This document shows positions 8,941-19,422 of a DNA stretch of 64,000 bases, one piece after another (positions within the stretch are counted from its first letter, which is position 1; every line of letters starts with the position of its first letter). This DNA comes from Chloroherpetonaceae bacterium. Its GTDB lineage: Bacteria; Bacteroidota; Chlorobiia; Chlorobiales; Chloroherpetonaceae. The DNA is taken from positions 1 to 64,000 of the forward strand of contig JANQGG010000055.1 of assembly GCA_028277445.1 (NCBI GenBank). Direction: 5' to 3'. A program made the translations under genes and the position numbers. The notes beneath the pieces were generated by a model that saw only the letters and a program-made list of their open reading frames with translations, was not told where the DNA came from and searched no databases.

Positions 8941-11196
8941 TTACAACGGCAAGAGATTTGCAAATTTTAACACCAGTGTTTTTTCACCAACACGCTCAAA
9001 AAATACTTTGGCTTTTCTGGCATCTCCTGATCCTTGCAATGCCAATATTTTTCCTGTTCCAAACAGTTTATGCTGAACTTTCATACCGATTCTCAAACCA
9101 TCATCCATAGCGTCATTGGCATTAACAACCGGCTTTGATTTGGGTTTGGCGGTTTTTGGTTTTGACCGCCACGATTTTGAAAATACGGAAGGTTGCGCTT
9201 CATCCTGGTATGAACTGTAATCATATCGAGACCGCTCGGTTTCTTTTTCACGCTTTTCCCATAACTTGACACCGCTCTCGGTTACCACAACGCTTTCATC
9301 GAGTTCATCCAAAAACCTTGATTTGATGGATACGAGCAATTGCCCGAACCGATAGCGGTTTTTGGCATAGCTCAGGTAAAGCTTTTTTTCAGCACGGGTT
9401 AAAGCCACATAAAAGAGTCGGCGTTCTTCTTCAAGTTCGGAACTGTCCTCGGGATTCAATGGGAAAAGTTTTTCTTCCAAACCGGTTACAAACACTACCG
9501 GAAATTCCAATCCTTTGGCAGAATGCACCGTCATCAGGGTCACTTTACTTTCGTTTTCATCCACATTATCCTGATCGGTTGAAAGAGAAACATTTTGCAA
9601 AAATGCGCTCAGGCTGTTATCCTCCGGGTTATGATCCGAAAAATCACGAGCCAGGGATAAAAACTCCTGCAGGTTATCGTAACGGGTATTGGCCTCGGTT
9701 GTGTTTTCTTCTTTAAGCAGCTCAAGCATTCGGGTTTTTCTGAGCAATTCAGCAACAACTTCATAAGCTGATTCTTTAGAAGACATATCCTGGAGATGCT
9801 CGATTAAAAATCTGAAATCATTCAAGGCTGAAATTAATCGTGGCGATATATCGTGTTGTAGCGGTTGCGAAATAATTTCAAACGCCGACCGATGGCCCTC
9901 TTCTGCTATCGCTTTGATTTTTTTTATGCTCACATCGCCAATCCCGCGGGTAGGCACGTTCAAAATTCGAAACAATGATTCTTCATCAAGCTGATTGACA
10001 ATAAATCGCAGATACGCAACAATATCTTTGATTTCTTTGCGTTTGTAAAACGATACGCTCCCAAACACCTGGTAGGCCAATCCATGATAACGAAGGGCGT
10101 CTTCAAGCGCGCGCGACTGGGCGTTGGTTCGATAAAACACCGCAAACTGATCATTACCCATTCCCCTTGAGAGCTTTAAATCACGAATAGTTAAGGCAAC
10201 TTTTTCAGCTTCACGACGCTCATCCTGCGATTCAAACAATACAACCGGATCACCGACTTCGTTCTCGGTGAAAATGGTTTTTTCAAGCTGATTTTTATTA
10301 TTTCTGATCACCGCATTGGCCACTTGTAAAATGGTCCGGGTACTGCGATAATTCTGCTGCAAACGGCATACCGTTGCGCTTGGGTAGTCTTTCCGGAATC
10401 CCAAAATGTTGGTAATATCTGCCCCGCGCCAGGAATAAATGGACTGTGCATCATCGCCAACCACACAAATATTTTGATGCCTGGCCGCCATTTGTTTTGA
10501 TACCACATATTGCGCACGGTTGGTATCCTGGTATTCATCAATCATCAAAAATTGAAACCGTTCCTGGTAAGCATTCAATACATCCGGGTGGTAGTTAAAC
10601 AACTGAATCGGCTTGATCAGCAAATCATCAAAATCCATCGCGTTGTTTTTCCTCAAAACCTCATCATATTTTAAATAGACTTCCGAGACTTTTTCGGAAA
10701 CAAAGTCCGAAGCGGTTTCGGCGAACCGGGCCGGTAAAACAAATTTATTCTTGGCTTGACTGATCATTGAATGCACCGCATTCGGCGATATTAAATCGGT
10801 TGCAAGGCCTAACTCGGCCATCACTTCCTTGATGATCTTTTTACTATCATCGGCATCGTAAATGGAAAAGTTGGAATCAAAATCGATTTTTGATGCATGA
10901 TTTCTTAATAACCGGGCAAAATTTGAGTGAAACGTCCCGATCCAAAGCCCCCGCGTTGAACCTTCGCCAAGCAACGATTCAATACGCTCGCGCATTTCCT
11001 GGGCGGCTTTATTGGTGAAGGTTAGCGCAAGAATTTGTTCCGGGGAGCAAAGATTCCGGTGTATAAGATATGCAATTCGATATGTGATTACGCGGGTTTT
11101 TCCGGAACCGGCGCCGGCAATGATCATTAACGGGCCATGTGTTGTGGTAACGGCTTTTTTTTGCTCAGGATTTAGCTTATCTAGTAATGTGTTCAA
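8941..11196 (-). CDS. ATP-dependent 3'-5' DNA helicase, UvrD/PcrA family
   Basis: 751-residue superfamily 1A helicase for nucleotide-excision and replication repair. Motifs are in the expected order: Walker A GAGSGKTRVITYRI near residue 28, TFTNKAAQEM, DEYQDTN near 220, VGDDAQSIYSWRGA, NYRST, VTLMTVHSAKGLEFPVVFVTG and VALTRAEKKL. The C-terminus (MKVQHKLFGTGKIL...) is the Tudor-like module that lets PcrA bind RNA polymerase, which favours PcrA over Rep. The start must be TTG at 11196, since no in-frame ATG lies nearby, and AAGGA sits about seven bases upstream. It is divergent from the multi-PAS sensor. Confidence 0.93.
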   Translation of the reverse strand: MNTLLDKLNPEQKKAVTTTHGPLMIIAGAGSGKTRVITYRIAYLIHRNLCSPEQILALTFTNKAAQEMRERIESLLGEGSTRGLWIGTFHSNFARLLRNHASKIDFDSNFSIYDADDSKKIIKEVMAELGLATDLISPNAVHSMISQAKNKFVLPARFAETASDFVSEKVSEVYLKYDEVLRKNNAMDFDDLLIKPIQLFNYHPDVLNAYQERFQFLMIDEYQDTNRAQYVVSKQMAARHQNICVVGDDAQSIYSWRGADITNILGFRKDYPSATVCRLQQNYRSTRTILQVANAVIRNNKNQLEKTIFTENEVGDPVVLFESQDERREAEKVALTIRDLKLSRGMGNDQFAVFYRTNAQSRALEDALRYHGLAYQVFGSVSFYKRKEIKDIVAYLRFIVNQLDEESLFRILNVPTRGIGDVSIKKIKAIAEEGHRSAFEIISQPLQHDISPRLISALNDFRFLIEHLQDMSSKESAYEVVAELLRKTRMLELLKEENTTEANTRYDNLQEFLSLARDFSDHNPEDNSLSAFLQNVSLSTDQDNVDENESKVTLMTVHSAKGLEFPVVFVTGLEEKLFPLNPEDSSELEEERRLFYVALTRAEKKLYLSYAKNRYRFGQLLVSIKSRFLDELDESVVVTESGVKLWEKREKETERSRYDYSSYQDEAQPSVFSKSWRSKPKTAKPKSKPVVNANDAMDDGLRIGMKVQHKLFGTGKILALQGSGDARKAKVFFERVGEKTLVLKFANLLPL

Positions 11197-11350
11197 TGGT
11201 AATTCCTTAAAAAGATTTTTCGGCCTTTCATTTGACTTAAATCATAAAGATTATTATCATTTAAATGTAGTGATGCTTAAATTTATGATTCAAACTTAAG
11301 TGCATTGATATAACGGTTTTTCAAAAATTTTTTTGTCATTTCACCCCAAC

Positions 11351-14300
11351 ATGCCTGAACTTGCTAAAATCATTTATGTAGGCTTTTCTTCGAGTCTCCT
11401 AAGTACAATTTCAGAGGATTTAGCTAAAAAGTCTATTTCCTTGAAAGGCATTACAATTGAATCCTTTAATCAAAGGGCTCAAATCATTCAAACTGAAAAA
11501 CCGAAACTGATCGTAATTGAAGAACAAGCTCAGGGTGTTGATATCAGTTCAGTTATTACGGCATGTAAAGAAGATTTTGAGTCAATACCAATTATTGCTT
11601 TAGTTCAAGAAAGTAACATTGCGCTTGCTGTTTCATGCATGAAAAGCGGTGCTTCAAATGTAATACCTAAATCTAACTCCGCCCAAATAAAACTTGCCAT
11701 ATTTGAAGAACTTTCAAAATCAAAGCCGGTTCATGAACGTTCGAAGCGTAAACCTTTTGAACACATGAATGCACGATGTATTCTGAATTATCATAAAAAC
11801 GGAAATGTGACAACGGAATTTATGAATCAGGATTTTTTGGATCTGGTGTCATATAATCAACCTGAAAAAGATGAAAAAATTGATCTTTCGAATTTAGTTC
11901 ACCCGGATGATCTTCAATCCTATAATACTTTTATAGAAAAAGTAAAAAAACGCACTAAGCCGTTATCTCATGAAATGCGATTGGTTTTGAAACATGCCAA
12001 TCCAATTTGGGTTCGTGAAACCGACACCGTGTTGGAAAAACAAAACGGCTCGCTCAGAATTGAAAAGGTTTTAGAAAACATACCTATCCATAGTATTAAA
12101 CCAGGTCCTGATAAATTCAAACATGCTTCTAAGGAAACTCGGGTTGATGAACTTTCCCTACATAAAGAAAAATTAAGATTACTGTTTGAAGAATCGCCGG
12201 TTAGCGGAATCGTCATAGATTCTTCATTGCAAGTAATAACGGTAAACTCGAAATTTAAAAACTTGTTATCGCTAACTGGTAACGATGTTGAACGCCTTCA
12301 TTGCAATGATTTTTTACCTCCCGACGATTATGAAAAATTCTGCCTTGCTCTAAAGTCATTAAATAAGAAGTCGGAACATCAGAAAATTGAAATTCGCTTA
12401 CTTTCAAAGACCGGCGATAGCATTTGGGTAAAAGCAACGCTTGGATTCATCATAAAGAACCCTAAGAAACCGTTGGTCTACTTTGCGCAATTTTTAAATA
12501 TTTCCGAACAAAAATCGTTAATGCATTCGCTTAAATTGCAAAACTTAAGACTTGAAGCATTAGCAGAGGTATCGCGTGTTTTTATAGATTGTTATGATTT
12601 TTCAGCATCGTTAAACAATGCGTTGAAAATACTTTCAAATGTTATCGGAACTGATCGCGCTTATCTTCTTTCTCGCAAGTCTAACAAGTCGAACCCGAAT
12701 GAACCTCTAACATTGTTGGTCGATTACACTGCGACCGGTGTAAAAAGTTATAAATCGTTTATGCTTTCTAATCCTGAAAGTATTAAAGAGCAAGCCAATC
12801 GATTCATGAAAGCATTTAACGGAATTATGAAACAGCTTAAAAACGGACAACATTTTCAAATGATTGCCCGTCTTTTAAAAGAGGATCAGAGAGCTATTTA
12901 TGAGTATTTTCAGGTTAAGTCTTGTATTGTATTTCCTTTAATGGTTCATGACGAATTTTACGGATTAATCGGATTTGATGATTGCACATCCGAACGGGCA
13001 TGGGAAGAGCATGATATTAATTTGTTGCAAACAGCTTCCAGTACTATCGGAAACGCTTTTGGCAGATATTTAGCGCTTAATGACCTTAAAGAAAGCCGCA
13101 CACAATACGAAACATTGTCGAAAAATTACCCAAACGGCGCCATATGCCTGTTTGATAAATCTCATAGGGTTTTACTCTTGCATGCTAAAGACCTGATTGA
13201 AGATTTCCCGGAGATACTGACGTATGAAGGAAAACTGGTTGAAGAGATTCTACCCGAAGCGCATGCAAAAATTATTAACAATGCCATCGATGAAACGTTT
13301 GAAGGAAAGGAACAACACTTTGAGTACGAGATCGCCGATCGGTGTTGGTTAATTCAAACCGTTCCGAATGTCAGTTTAACTCAAACCATCGAAACCATTA
13401 CCTTTATTGCGCAAAACATCACCCCGCAGAAAAAAGAAGCGCAAGCCATTATTGAATCAAAAAAAGACTATCAAAGCATTTTTGAATATGCTCATGATGC
13501 TATTTTTGTTTATGATACCGCATTCAAAACCATAATTGATGCTAACTTTCAAGCGTGTAATAATTATGGGTATACCAAAGATGAACTTAAATCTCTCCCA
13601 CCATCTTCGATTTGTAAATATCCTGCCCGGGGAAATTTTCACATAAAGGAAACGCTTGAAAAAGGTTTTTTAACCGGTTATGAAAATGTTCATCTGCATA
13701 AAGATGGCAGAGAAATCTTTGTTGAAATTAATTCTTCCATCATCGAATATGGTGGTCAAAAAGCCATTTTAAGCATATGCCATGATGTTACCGGGCGAAA
13801 CGAAATTGAACATGCACTGCGTGAAAGCCAGCGAAAATACCGCCAGATCATTGAAAATACGGGTGAAGGTATCTGGATTTTAGATCATAATGCCAAAACC
13901 GTTTATGTAAACCCTCAATTGGCTTCGATGCTTGGCTTTACTGCCGACAGCATGCGCGATACATCCTTCTTTGATTACATCTATCCCGAAGACATGGATA
14001 TTGGCAAACGCATGTTTATGAAAAACAATCCGGGGCAATTCAAACGCGTTGATCTTAAACTGGTTCGACAGGATGGCTACTTCCTTTGGGCAATACTTTC
14101 TCCCACACTCATCTATGATGAAGACAATCGCTCCTCAGGTATTCATATTTTAGTCACCGATATTACGACACGCAAAGCGTTGGAAGACACCCTTCGCGAA
14201 AGTGAAGAACGCTACAAAACCTTAGCGGAAAACTTCCCTCATGCCGCAGCTTTGATCATCGACCAAAATATGAGATGCGTGCTTGCTGCCGGCGATGCGT

Positions 14301-14938
14301 TTAAAAAGCTGGGTGCCGACCGCCCAAACACCGAAGGTAAAACCCTTTCGAATGTTCACCCTAAGGAATTAGCCCTGTTTTTTGAAGAGCAATACAAAGC
14401 CTCATTCAAAGGCGAACGTCGGTCGTTTCAAACGTTTTATCAAAATCGGCACTGGTTGGTTCATACCATTCCCAACAAATCGTCCGATGGGAAAATCAAC
14501 ACGATTTCCGTTATTTGCCACGATGTCACCGAATTAAAAAAGCAAAACGAATCCTTTTTGGAGCATAAGCTTAAGTTCGATCATCTTTTTAACCATGCAC
14601 TCACCGGCCTGATGATTATTGATAGCAACGGAAAAATTACTAAAGTAAATCCCAAGTTGTGCTCAATGTTAGGGTACGATAATCAGGAGCTGCTTGGAAA
14701 AACAGTTCTCAGTATAAGCGCTAAAGAAGATGCTGAAACTGAAAGTAAGCTAATTCACAACTTATTTGATCAATCAGAGCAAGACTATGAAATGTCTAAA
14801 CGATTTATTCATAAAACAGGTAACTTGATATGGGTTAAAGTTCATGCATCCATCCTGAGCGATGACCATCTAAAACCAGCCCAACCCCAATGTTTTATGA
14901 TGATTGAATCATCAGACGACATCAATCACTCGTATTAA
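11351..14938 (+). CDS. Giant PAS/GAF multi-sensor with pseudo-receiver, no kinase or other output domain
   Basis: About 1195 residues from the ATG at 11351 (the frame opens with a TTG at 11333). Residues about 1-130 resemble a response-regulator receiver but lack the paired acidic residues after strand 1 (IIYVGFSSS) and have Glu where the phospho-accepting Asp should be (LIVIEEQ). About seven PAS modules follow, with a GAF domain near 400-570 (CIVFPLMVHDEFYGLIGFDD). PAS/PAC landmarks include NISEQK, HDVTGRNEIEHALRES, VTDITTRKALED and CHDVTELKKQ. The protein ends after the last PAS with no HisKA, HATPase, GGDEF, EAL or methyl-accepting domain. It presumably signals by protein contact. It is cytoplasmic, with no membrane segments seen. 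Confidence 0.75.
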   Translation: MPELAKIIYVGFSSSLLSTISEDLAKKSISLKGITIESFNQRAQIIQTEKPKLIVIEEQAQGVDISSVITACKEDFESIPIIALVQESNIALAVSCMKSGASNVIPKSNSAQIKLAIFEELSKSKPVHERSKRKPFEHMNARCILNYHKNGNVTTEFMNQDFLDLVSYNQPEKDEKIDLSNLVHPDDLQSYNTFIEKVKKRTKPLSHEMRLVLKHANPIWVRETDTVLEKQNGSLRIEKVLENIPIHSIKPGPDKFKHASKETRVDELSLHKEKLRLLFEESPVSGIVIDSSLQVITVNSKFKNLLSLTGNDVERLHCNDFLPPDDYEKFCLALKSLNKKSEHQKIEIRLLSKTGDSIWVKATLGFIIKNPKKPLVYFAQFLNISEQKSLMHSLKLQNLRLEALAEVSRVFIDCYDFSASLNNALKILSNVIGTDRAYLLSRKSNKSNPNEPLTLLVDYTATGVKSYKSFMLSNPESIKEQANRFMKAFNGIMKQLKNGQHFQMIARLLKEDQRAIYEYFQVKSCIVFPLMVHDEFYGLIGFDDCTSERAWEEHDINLLQTASSTIGNAFGRYLALNDLKESRTQYETLSKNYPNGAICLFDKSHRVLLLHAKDLIEDFPEILTYEGKLVEEILPEAHAKIINNAIDETFEGKEQHFEYEIADRCWLIQTVPNVSLTQTIETITFIAQNITPQKKEAQAIIESKKDYQSIFEYAHDAIFVYDTAFKTIIDANFQACNNYGYTKDELKSLPPSSICKYPARGNFHIKETLEKGFLTGYENVHLHKDGREIFVEINSSIIEYGGQKAILSICHDVTGRNEIEHALRESQRKYRQIIENTGEGIWILDHNAKTVYVNPQLASMLGFTADSMRDTSFFDYIYPEDMDIGKRMFMKNNPGQFKRVDLKLVRQDGYFLWAILSPTLIYDEDNRSSGIHILVTDITTRKALEDTLRESEERYKTLAENFPHAAALIIDQNMRCVLAAGDAFKKLGADRPNTEGKTLSNVHPKELALFFEEQYKASFKGERRSFQTFYQNRHWLVHTIPNKSSDGKINTISVICHDVTELKKQNESFLEHKLKFDHLFNHALTGLMIIDSNGKITKVNPKLCSMLGYDNQELLGKTVLSISAKEDAETESKLIHNLFDQSEQDYEMSKRFIHKTGNLIWVKVHASILSDDHLKPAQPQCFMMIESSDDINHSY

Positions 14939-15046
14939 GATTTCGGATTTAATAAAACCCCAGTTGGACTTTTCAACTTTTTAGAGTGTTTTTACATTAC
15001 TTACAATGCATGCTCCAGGTAGTATCAAATTAAATTAAGTTCGTTC

Positions 15047-16864
15047 ATGCCTCATCCTAATAAGAATACCAATGATTTACCCCCGCAAAAACTAACTCAA
15101 GAGTCTCTGGGTCAAGCAAAAAAATTATTAGGCTATCTAGCGCCCTATAAAGGAAAATTTATTTCTGCGCTCATAGCTATGACCGTCGCCAGTCTTCTCG
15201 GGCTTGTTTTCCCTTATGTAACCGGCCAGTTGGTTGATTCTGCGCTTCAAGGCTCTTCGAGCGGATGGTTTGGTAGTATCGATACCATCGCGCTAACTTT
15301 AATTTTAGCCATTGGTTTGCAATCGGTATTTTCTTTTTTTCAATCCGTTTGGTTTGTTGAAGTTGGCGAACGCACATTATCCGATTTGCGGAAAGATACA
15401 TACGCGCGTCTGATCCAATTGCCCATGTCATTCTTTTCTACCCGGCGTGTCGGAGAATTAAACAGCCGAATTTCTGCCGATCTTGGCCAAATTCAGGATA
15501 CCTTAAACACATCTCTTTCTCAACTTCTTCGACAACTGGCCACAATGATCGGTGGCATTGCACTTATCGCAACCATGTCCTTAAAGCTCACCTTGGTGAT
15601 GATTTCCTCGTTCCCCGTGCTGATTCTACTGGCAATTTTCATTGGGAAAAAAATTCGCCAAATGTCGCGCAAAGCTCAGGATATATTGGCCGATAGCAAT
15701 ACCATTGTTGAAGAAACCCTTCAGGGCATTTTAAATGTTAAGGCCTTTGCCAATGAAGGCTTTGAAATCAATCGCTTTAACGATAAAATCCATCACTATG
15801 TACATTCTGTTGTAAAGGTTGCCAAATACCGAGGCGTCTTTGTTTCATTCATAATTTTTGGCTTGTTTGGGGCTATAGTATTGGTCCTTTGGTACGGCTC
15901 AAAATTGGTTCAACAAAATGAAATCAGCATTGGCGATTTAACCGCATTTTTGCTTTATACCACTTTTATTGGTGCGGCTATGGGCAGCTTTGCCGATTTA
16001 TTCAGCCAGGTTCAAAAAGCGCTGGGGGCAACCGAGCGAATTTTTGAGATTCTAAATCAAAACCCTGAAACGCTCTCACTTAACTTACAACCCATAAAAC
16101 AGCCCAAACGAAATAAACGTCCTCTAAATGGCCAAGTCTCTTTTGAAGAAGTAAATTTTCGCTATCCGGGTCGCAAAAACCTCGTTTTAAAAAACATAAC
16201 ATTTGATGTTAGAAGCGGTGAGCGTATTGCACTGGTTGGGCCGAGCGGTTCAGGGAAATCAACGTTGCTTAATGTGTTGCAACGCTTCTACACGATTCAA
16301 AATGGCAACATATTGATTGACGGAAAAAGTATTGATGATTACCCGTTGAGCGCTTTACGAAAACAAATGGCAATTGTACCCCAAGATATTTTGTTATTCG
16401 GTGGATCCATTGAAGAAAATATTGCATACGGAAATCCAGGCGCTGATTTTGAAGAGATACAATCTGCAGCAATCCAGGCCCATGCGCACGAATTTATCAC
16501 CAAGTTTCCCGAAGAGTACAAAACATTGGTCGGCGAGCGTGGGATTAAACTTTCAGGCGGTCAGCGCCAAAGAATAGCCATCGCCAGAGCGATATTAAGT
16601 GATCCGGCCATCCTGCTTTTGGATGAAGCCACCAGTTCATTGGATTCCGAATCGGAAAGGTTAGTTCAGGACGCTATTGAGCATTTAATGGAGGGACGAA
16701 CATCGTTTATCATTGCCCATCGATTATCAACAATAAAAAATTGCGACAAAATCGTGGTTATCAAGGATGGTGAAGTCTATGAAAGCGGTACGCACCTTGA
16801 ACTGCTGGAAAAAGAAAACGGCCTGTATCGTATGCTTTCCGAATTGCAATTTGATCTGGACTGA
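15047..16864 (+). CDS. ABC exporter half-transporter (MsbA/multidrug type)
   Basis: 605 residues with a six-helix ABC transmembrane domain (about 35-330) fused to an ATPase domain (about 365-600); it works as a homodimer exporting lipids, drugs or peptides. Seen are Walker A GPSGSGKST, the Q-loop, the signature LSGGQRQRIAIARA, Walker B ILLLDEATSSLD and the H-loop IIAHRLSTI. The family is clear but the substrate is not. The stop abuts the stop of the convergent CDF transporter with no bases between, so the two transcripts must overlap at their 3' ends. Confidence 0.88.
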   Translation: MPHPNKNTNDLPPQKLTQESLGQAKKLLGYLAPYKGKFISALIAMTVASLLGLVFPYVTGQLVDSALQGSSSGWFGSIDTIALTLILAIGLQSVFSFFQSVWFVEVGERTLSDLRKDTYARLIQLPMSFFSTRRVGELNSRISADLGQIQDTLNTSLSQLLRQLATMIGGIALIATMSLKLTLVMISSFPVLILLAIFIGKKIRQMSRKAQDILADSNTIVEETLQGILNVKAFANEGFEINRFNDKIHHYVHSVVKVAKYRGVFVSFIIFGLFGAIVLVLWYGSKLVQQNEISIGDLTAFLLYTTFIGAAMGSFADLFSQVQKALGATERIFEILNQNPETLSLNLQPIKQPKRNKRPLNGQVSFEEVNFRYPGRKNLVLKNITFDVRSGERIALVGPSGSGKSTLLNVLQRFYTIQNGNILIDGKSIDDYPLSALRKQMAIVPQDILLFGGSIEENIAYGNPGADFEEIQSAAIQAHAHEFITKFPEEYKTLVGERGIKLSGGQRQRIAIARAILSDPAILLLDEATSSLDSESERLVQDAIEHLMEGRTSFIIAHRLSTIKNCDKIVVIKDGEVYESGTHLELLEKENGLYRMLSELQFDLD

Positions 16865-17788
16865 TCATTTGCAATCAACATATTCACAACTTTCCGACCT
16901 GAACTCAAGTTCCACCGTTTCGTGATCAACCCCATGTTTTTTAATGGTGGCTTTAATCTGTTTTTTAATCGCTTTGAAATCATCGATACTTAATCCTTCA
17001 TCTATCACCACATGAAATGAACCTACATTGTAATTACCATCCATAGACCAAACATGGGTATCATGAACGGAGACCACATGATCCAGATTTTTCATCTCTT
17101 CCAAAAGTAAATTTACATCAACATCTTTTGGCACACCCTGCAGAAATGTACTTAAAAAGCCATAGAGATTCTTATAAACATTCCACAAAATAAATCCAGA
17201 TATTCCTATGGAAAGTAAAGGATCAAGAATGTAAAGCTCCCAGAAATAAATCACAATCGCGCCGAACAAAACAGCCACCCAACCCAGCACATCTTCCAAC
17301 AGATGCAACATAACAACGCGCTCGTTGGCGCTATGACCATGCTGCAATCGCAATACGGCAATGCCATTAACCAAAACGCCGAAGATTGCAATATAAATCA
17401 TACCTTCGGCATGGACTTCTTCCGGGTTGAAAAGGCGCAAAGCGGATTGATAGATGATAATAGACGAACCGGCTAAAAGCACTATCGAATTAATTAAAGC
17501 TGAAATTAATGCAAACCGCTTGTACCCGTAGGAATAAAGCTCATCACGATCTTTTTTGGAGAACCGCTGAAACACATATGAAAGTCCGATAACTAGCGAA
17601 TCCCCTAAATCGTGAATCGCATCCGATAAAATGGCAACCGAATTGGTTAACAGTCCGCCAATAAATTCAATAATCGTAAATGAGAAATTGAGTAAAAAGG
17701 CCACAATCAAATTTTTTTCAGTGCGATCCTCCAAATGATGATGATGGTGGTGATGGTGATGGTGATGTGAATCGTGATTATGCCCCAT
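16865..17788 (-). CDS. Cation diffusion facilitator metal exporter (CzcD/ZitB-like)
   Basis: 307 residues, six membrane helices and a C-terminal cytoplasmic metal-sensing domain. It exports Zn(II) and similar ions by proton antiport. Metal-site residues of the CDF family are visible in SDAIHDLGDS (helix 2) and HLLEDVLGW (helix 5). The N-terminus is a histidine-rich tail, GHNHDS followed by 11 consecutive His, a probable cytoplasmic metal-binding lead. A second Cys/His-containing tail (CEYVDCK) ends the protein. Divergent from the GH13 gene and convergent with the ABC exporter. Confidence 0.9.
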   Translation of the reverse strand: MGHNHDSHHHHHHHHHHHLEDRTEKNLIVAFLLNFSFTIIEFIGGLLTNSVAILSDAIHDLGDSLVIGLSYVFQRFSKKDRDELYSYGYKRFALISALINSIVLLAGSSIIIYQSALRLFNPEEVHAEGMIYIAIFGVLVNGIAVLRLQHGHSANERVVMLHLLEDVLGWVAVLFGAIVIYFWELYILDPLLSIGISGFILWNVYKNLYGFLSTFLQGVPKDVDVNLLLEEMKNLDHVVSVHDTHVWSMDGNYNVGSFHVVIDEGLSIDDFKAIKKQIKATIKKHGVDHETVELEFRSESCEYVDCK

Positions 17789-17961
17789 AACTCTATCAAA
17801 GCAGTTAAAACGTTATAAACATCATATTAAGGTTTTAATTTAATACAAACCCTTTTATATTCATAAGGTTGATAGAACCTTAAATGCAAATGATTTACAT
17901 TTAAAAACCTGATCTGAAAAGCGTTTATTATCAGCAACTTTTACATTAAAAACCACCTTCC

Positions 17962-19422
17962 ATGAGCCACGCTGTTAAATACCCTCTGATTTATGAAATC
18001 AATACCAGAGTTTGGCTCAAAGAATTATCCGATAAATACCAAACCACGATTAACCTTTCCAGCATCCCGATCTCTGAAGTTCAAAAATGGGCCAATTACA
18101 ACTTTAACGCGGTTTGGTTAATGGGAATTTGGTCTGTTGGTTCAAAAGGTCGCCAAATCGCCCAACAGCACGAAGGATTAATCAAAGACTATGCTTCTGC
18201 AAATCCGAATTGGAAACCTGAAGATATTTTATCTTCGCCTTTCGCCATTCAATGCTATGAAATTAACCCTGAAATCGGAACGCTAAACGGGCTTGAAAAA
18301 TTTAAACAACAGCTTCTGGAATATGACATTAAATTAATCCTGGACTTTGTTCCGAATCATACCGCGCTGGATCATGCCTGGGTAACCGAGCGCCCGGATT
18401 ATTACGTGAATATTTCCAAAGAAGTTTATGACCAAGTGCCCGAAAACTATTACCGTGTATCTTCCAATAGTTTTCTGGCTTATGGCCGCGATCCTTACTT
18501 TCCTCCTTGGACCGATACACTTCAATTGAACTATGGCAATCCCGATTTGCAAAGAGCCATTATCGAAGAATTAAAGTCTATCGCAAAATTATGCCATGGG
18601 GTTCGTTGCGATATGGCCATGCTGATGTTAAAGGATATCTATAACCAGGTCTGGGGATGCACAACCGGTGAAATGACGAACGAATTTTGGGATCGCGCGA
18701 TTAAAACCATTAAGCACGACTACCCCGATTTTATCTTTATTGCCGAAGCCTATTGGGATAAAGAATGGGATTTACAACAACTTGGATTTGATTTTACTTA
18801 CGACAAACGTTTTTATGACCGCTTGAAACGCGTGGATATTTCAAGTTTATCCAATCATTTAAAAGCCGACATTGTCTACCAAGAAAAACTCGTTCGGTTT
18901 ATTGAAAATCACGATGAAGAACGTGCGGCCACAAGTATGTTGTCTTTCCAAAAAATAGCCGCAATGGTTTCACTAACCAGCTTAGGTATGCGGCTGATCC
19001 ATGACGGACAAATTGAAGGTCGGAAAATTAAATTACCGGTTCAATTGGTTAATCGCCAATATGAAGAAACCAATGAGGAACTGAAGCTCTTTTATGAAAA
19101 ACTGTTCAGGGTGATGCGGCTTACACCCATCACTCGCGGTAAATTCAGGCTTTTAGAGTTAAATGGCGATGCGGCTGATAGCGTAATTGCATTTGAACGA
19201 ACCAACGGTGTAAAATCGAAACGTTTTATTACGATTGGCAATTTTAGCGCCGAACATCATACGCTTACATTCATGACCGATGCTTTTCAAGACATTCCAA
19301 GTTACGAGCATGTTGATGTCATCAGTACGGAATTAACAAAAAGCCCTCAATTCGATCTCTCTCGAAATAAGCTTACTGTTAGATTAAGGCCTTACGAAGG
19401 TTTGCTATTTGTTACTCACTGA
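17962..19422 (+). CDS. Alpha-amylase family (GH13) glycoside hydrolase
   Basis: 486 residues with a (beta/alpha)8 barrel of the GH13 family. The conserved regions are seen in order: LILDFVPNHTA (region I), GVRCDMAML with the nucleophile Asp (region II), FIAEAYWDKEW with the acid/base Glu (region III) and FIENHDEERA with the transition-state Asp (region IV). There is no signal peptide, so it should be cytoplasmic and act on storage glycogen or maltodextrins or as a transglycosylase. The subfamily cannot be told from the motifs. The C-terminus overlaps the convergent MFS gene by seven bases. An AAGGTT/AACCTT inverted repeat lies about 80 bases upstream (17866-17882). Confidence 0.85.
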   Translation: MSHAVKYPLIYEINTRVWLKELSDKYQTTINLSSIPISEVQKWANYNFNAVWLMGIWSVGSKGRQIAQQHEGLIKDYASANPNWKPEDILSSPFAIQCYEINPEIGTLNGLEKFKQQLLEYDIKLILDFVPNHTALDHAWVTERPDYYVNISKEVYDQVPENYYRVSSNSFLAYGRDPYFPPWTDTLQLNYGNPDLQRAIIEELKSIAKLCHGVRCDMAMLMLKDIYNQVWGCTTGEMTNEFWDRAIKTIKHDYPDFIFIAEAYWDKEWDLQQLGFDFTYDKRFYDRLKRVDISSLSNHLKADIVYQEKLVRFIENHDEERAATSMLSFQKIAAMVSLTSLGMRLIHDGQIEGRKIKLPVQLVNRQYEETNEELKLFYEKLFRVMRLTPITRGKFRLLELNGDAADSVIAFERTNGVKSKRFITIGNFSAEHHTLTFMTDAFQDIPSYEHVDVISTELTKSPQFDLSRNKLTVRLRPYEGLLFVTH

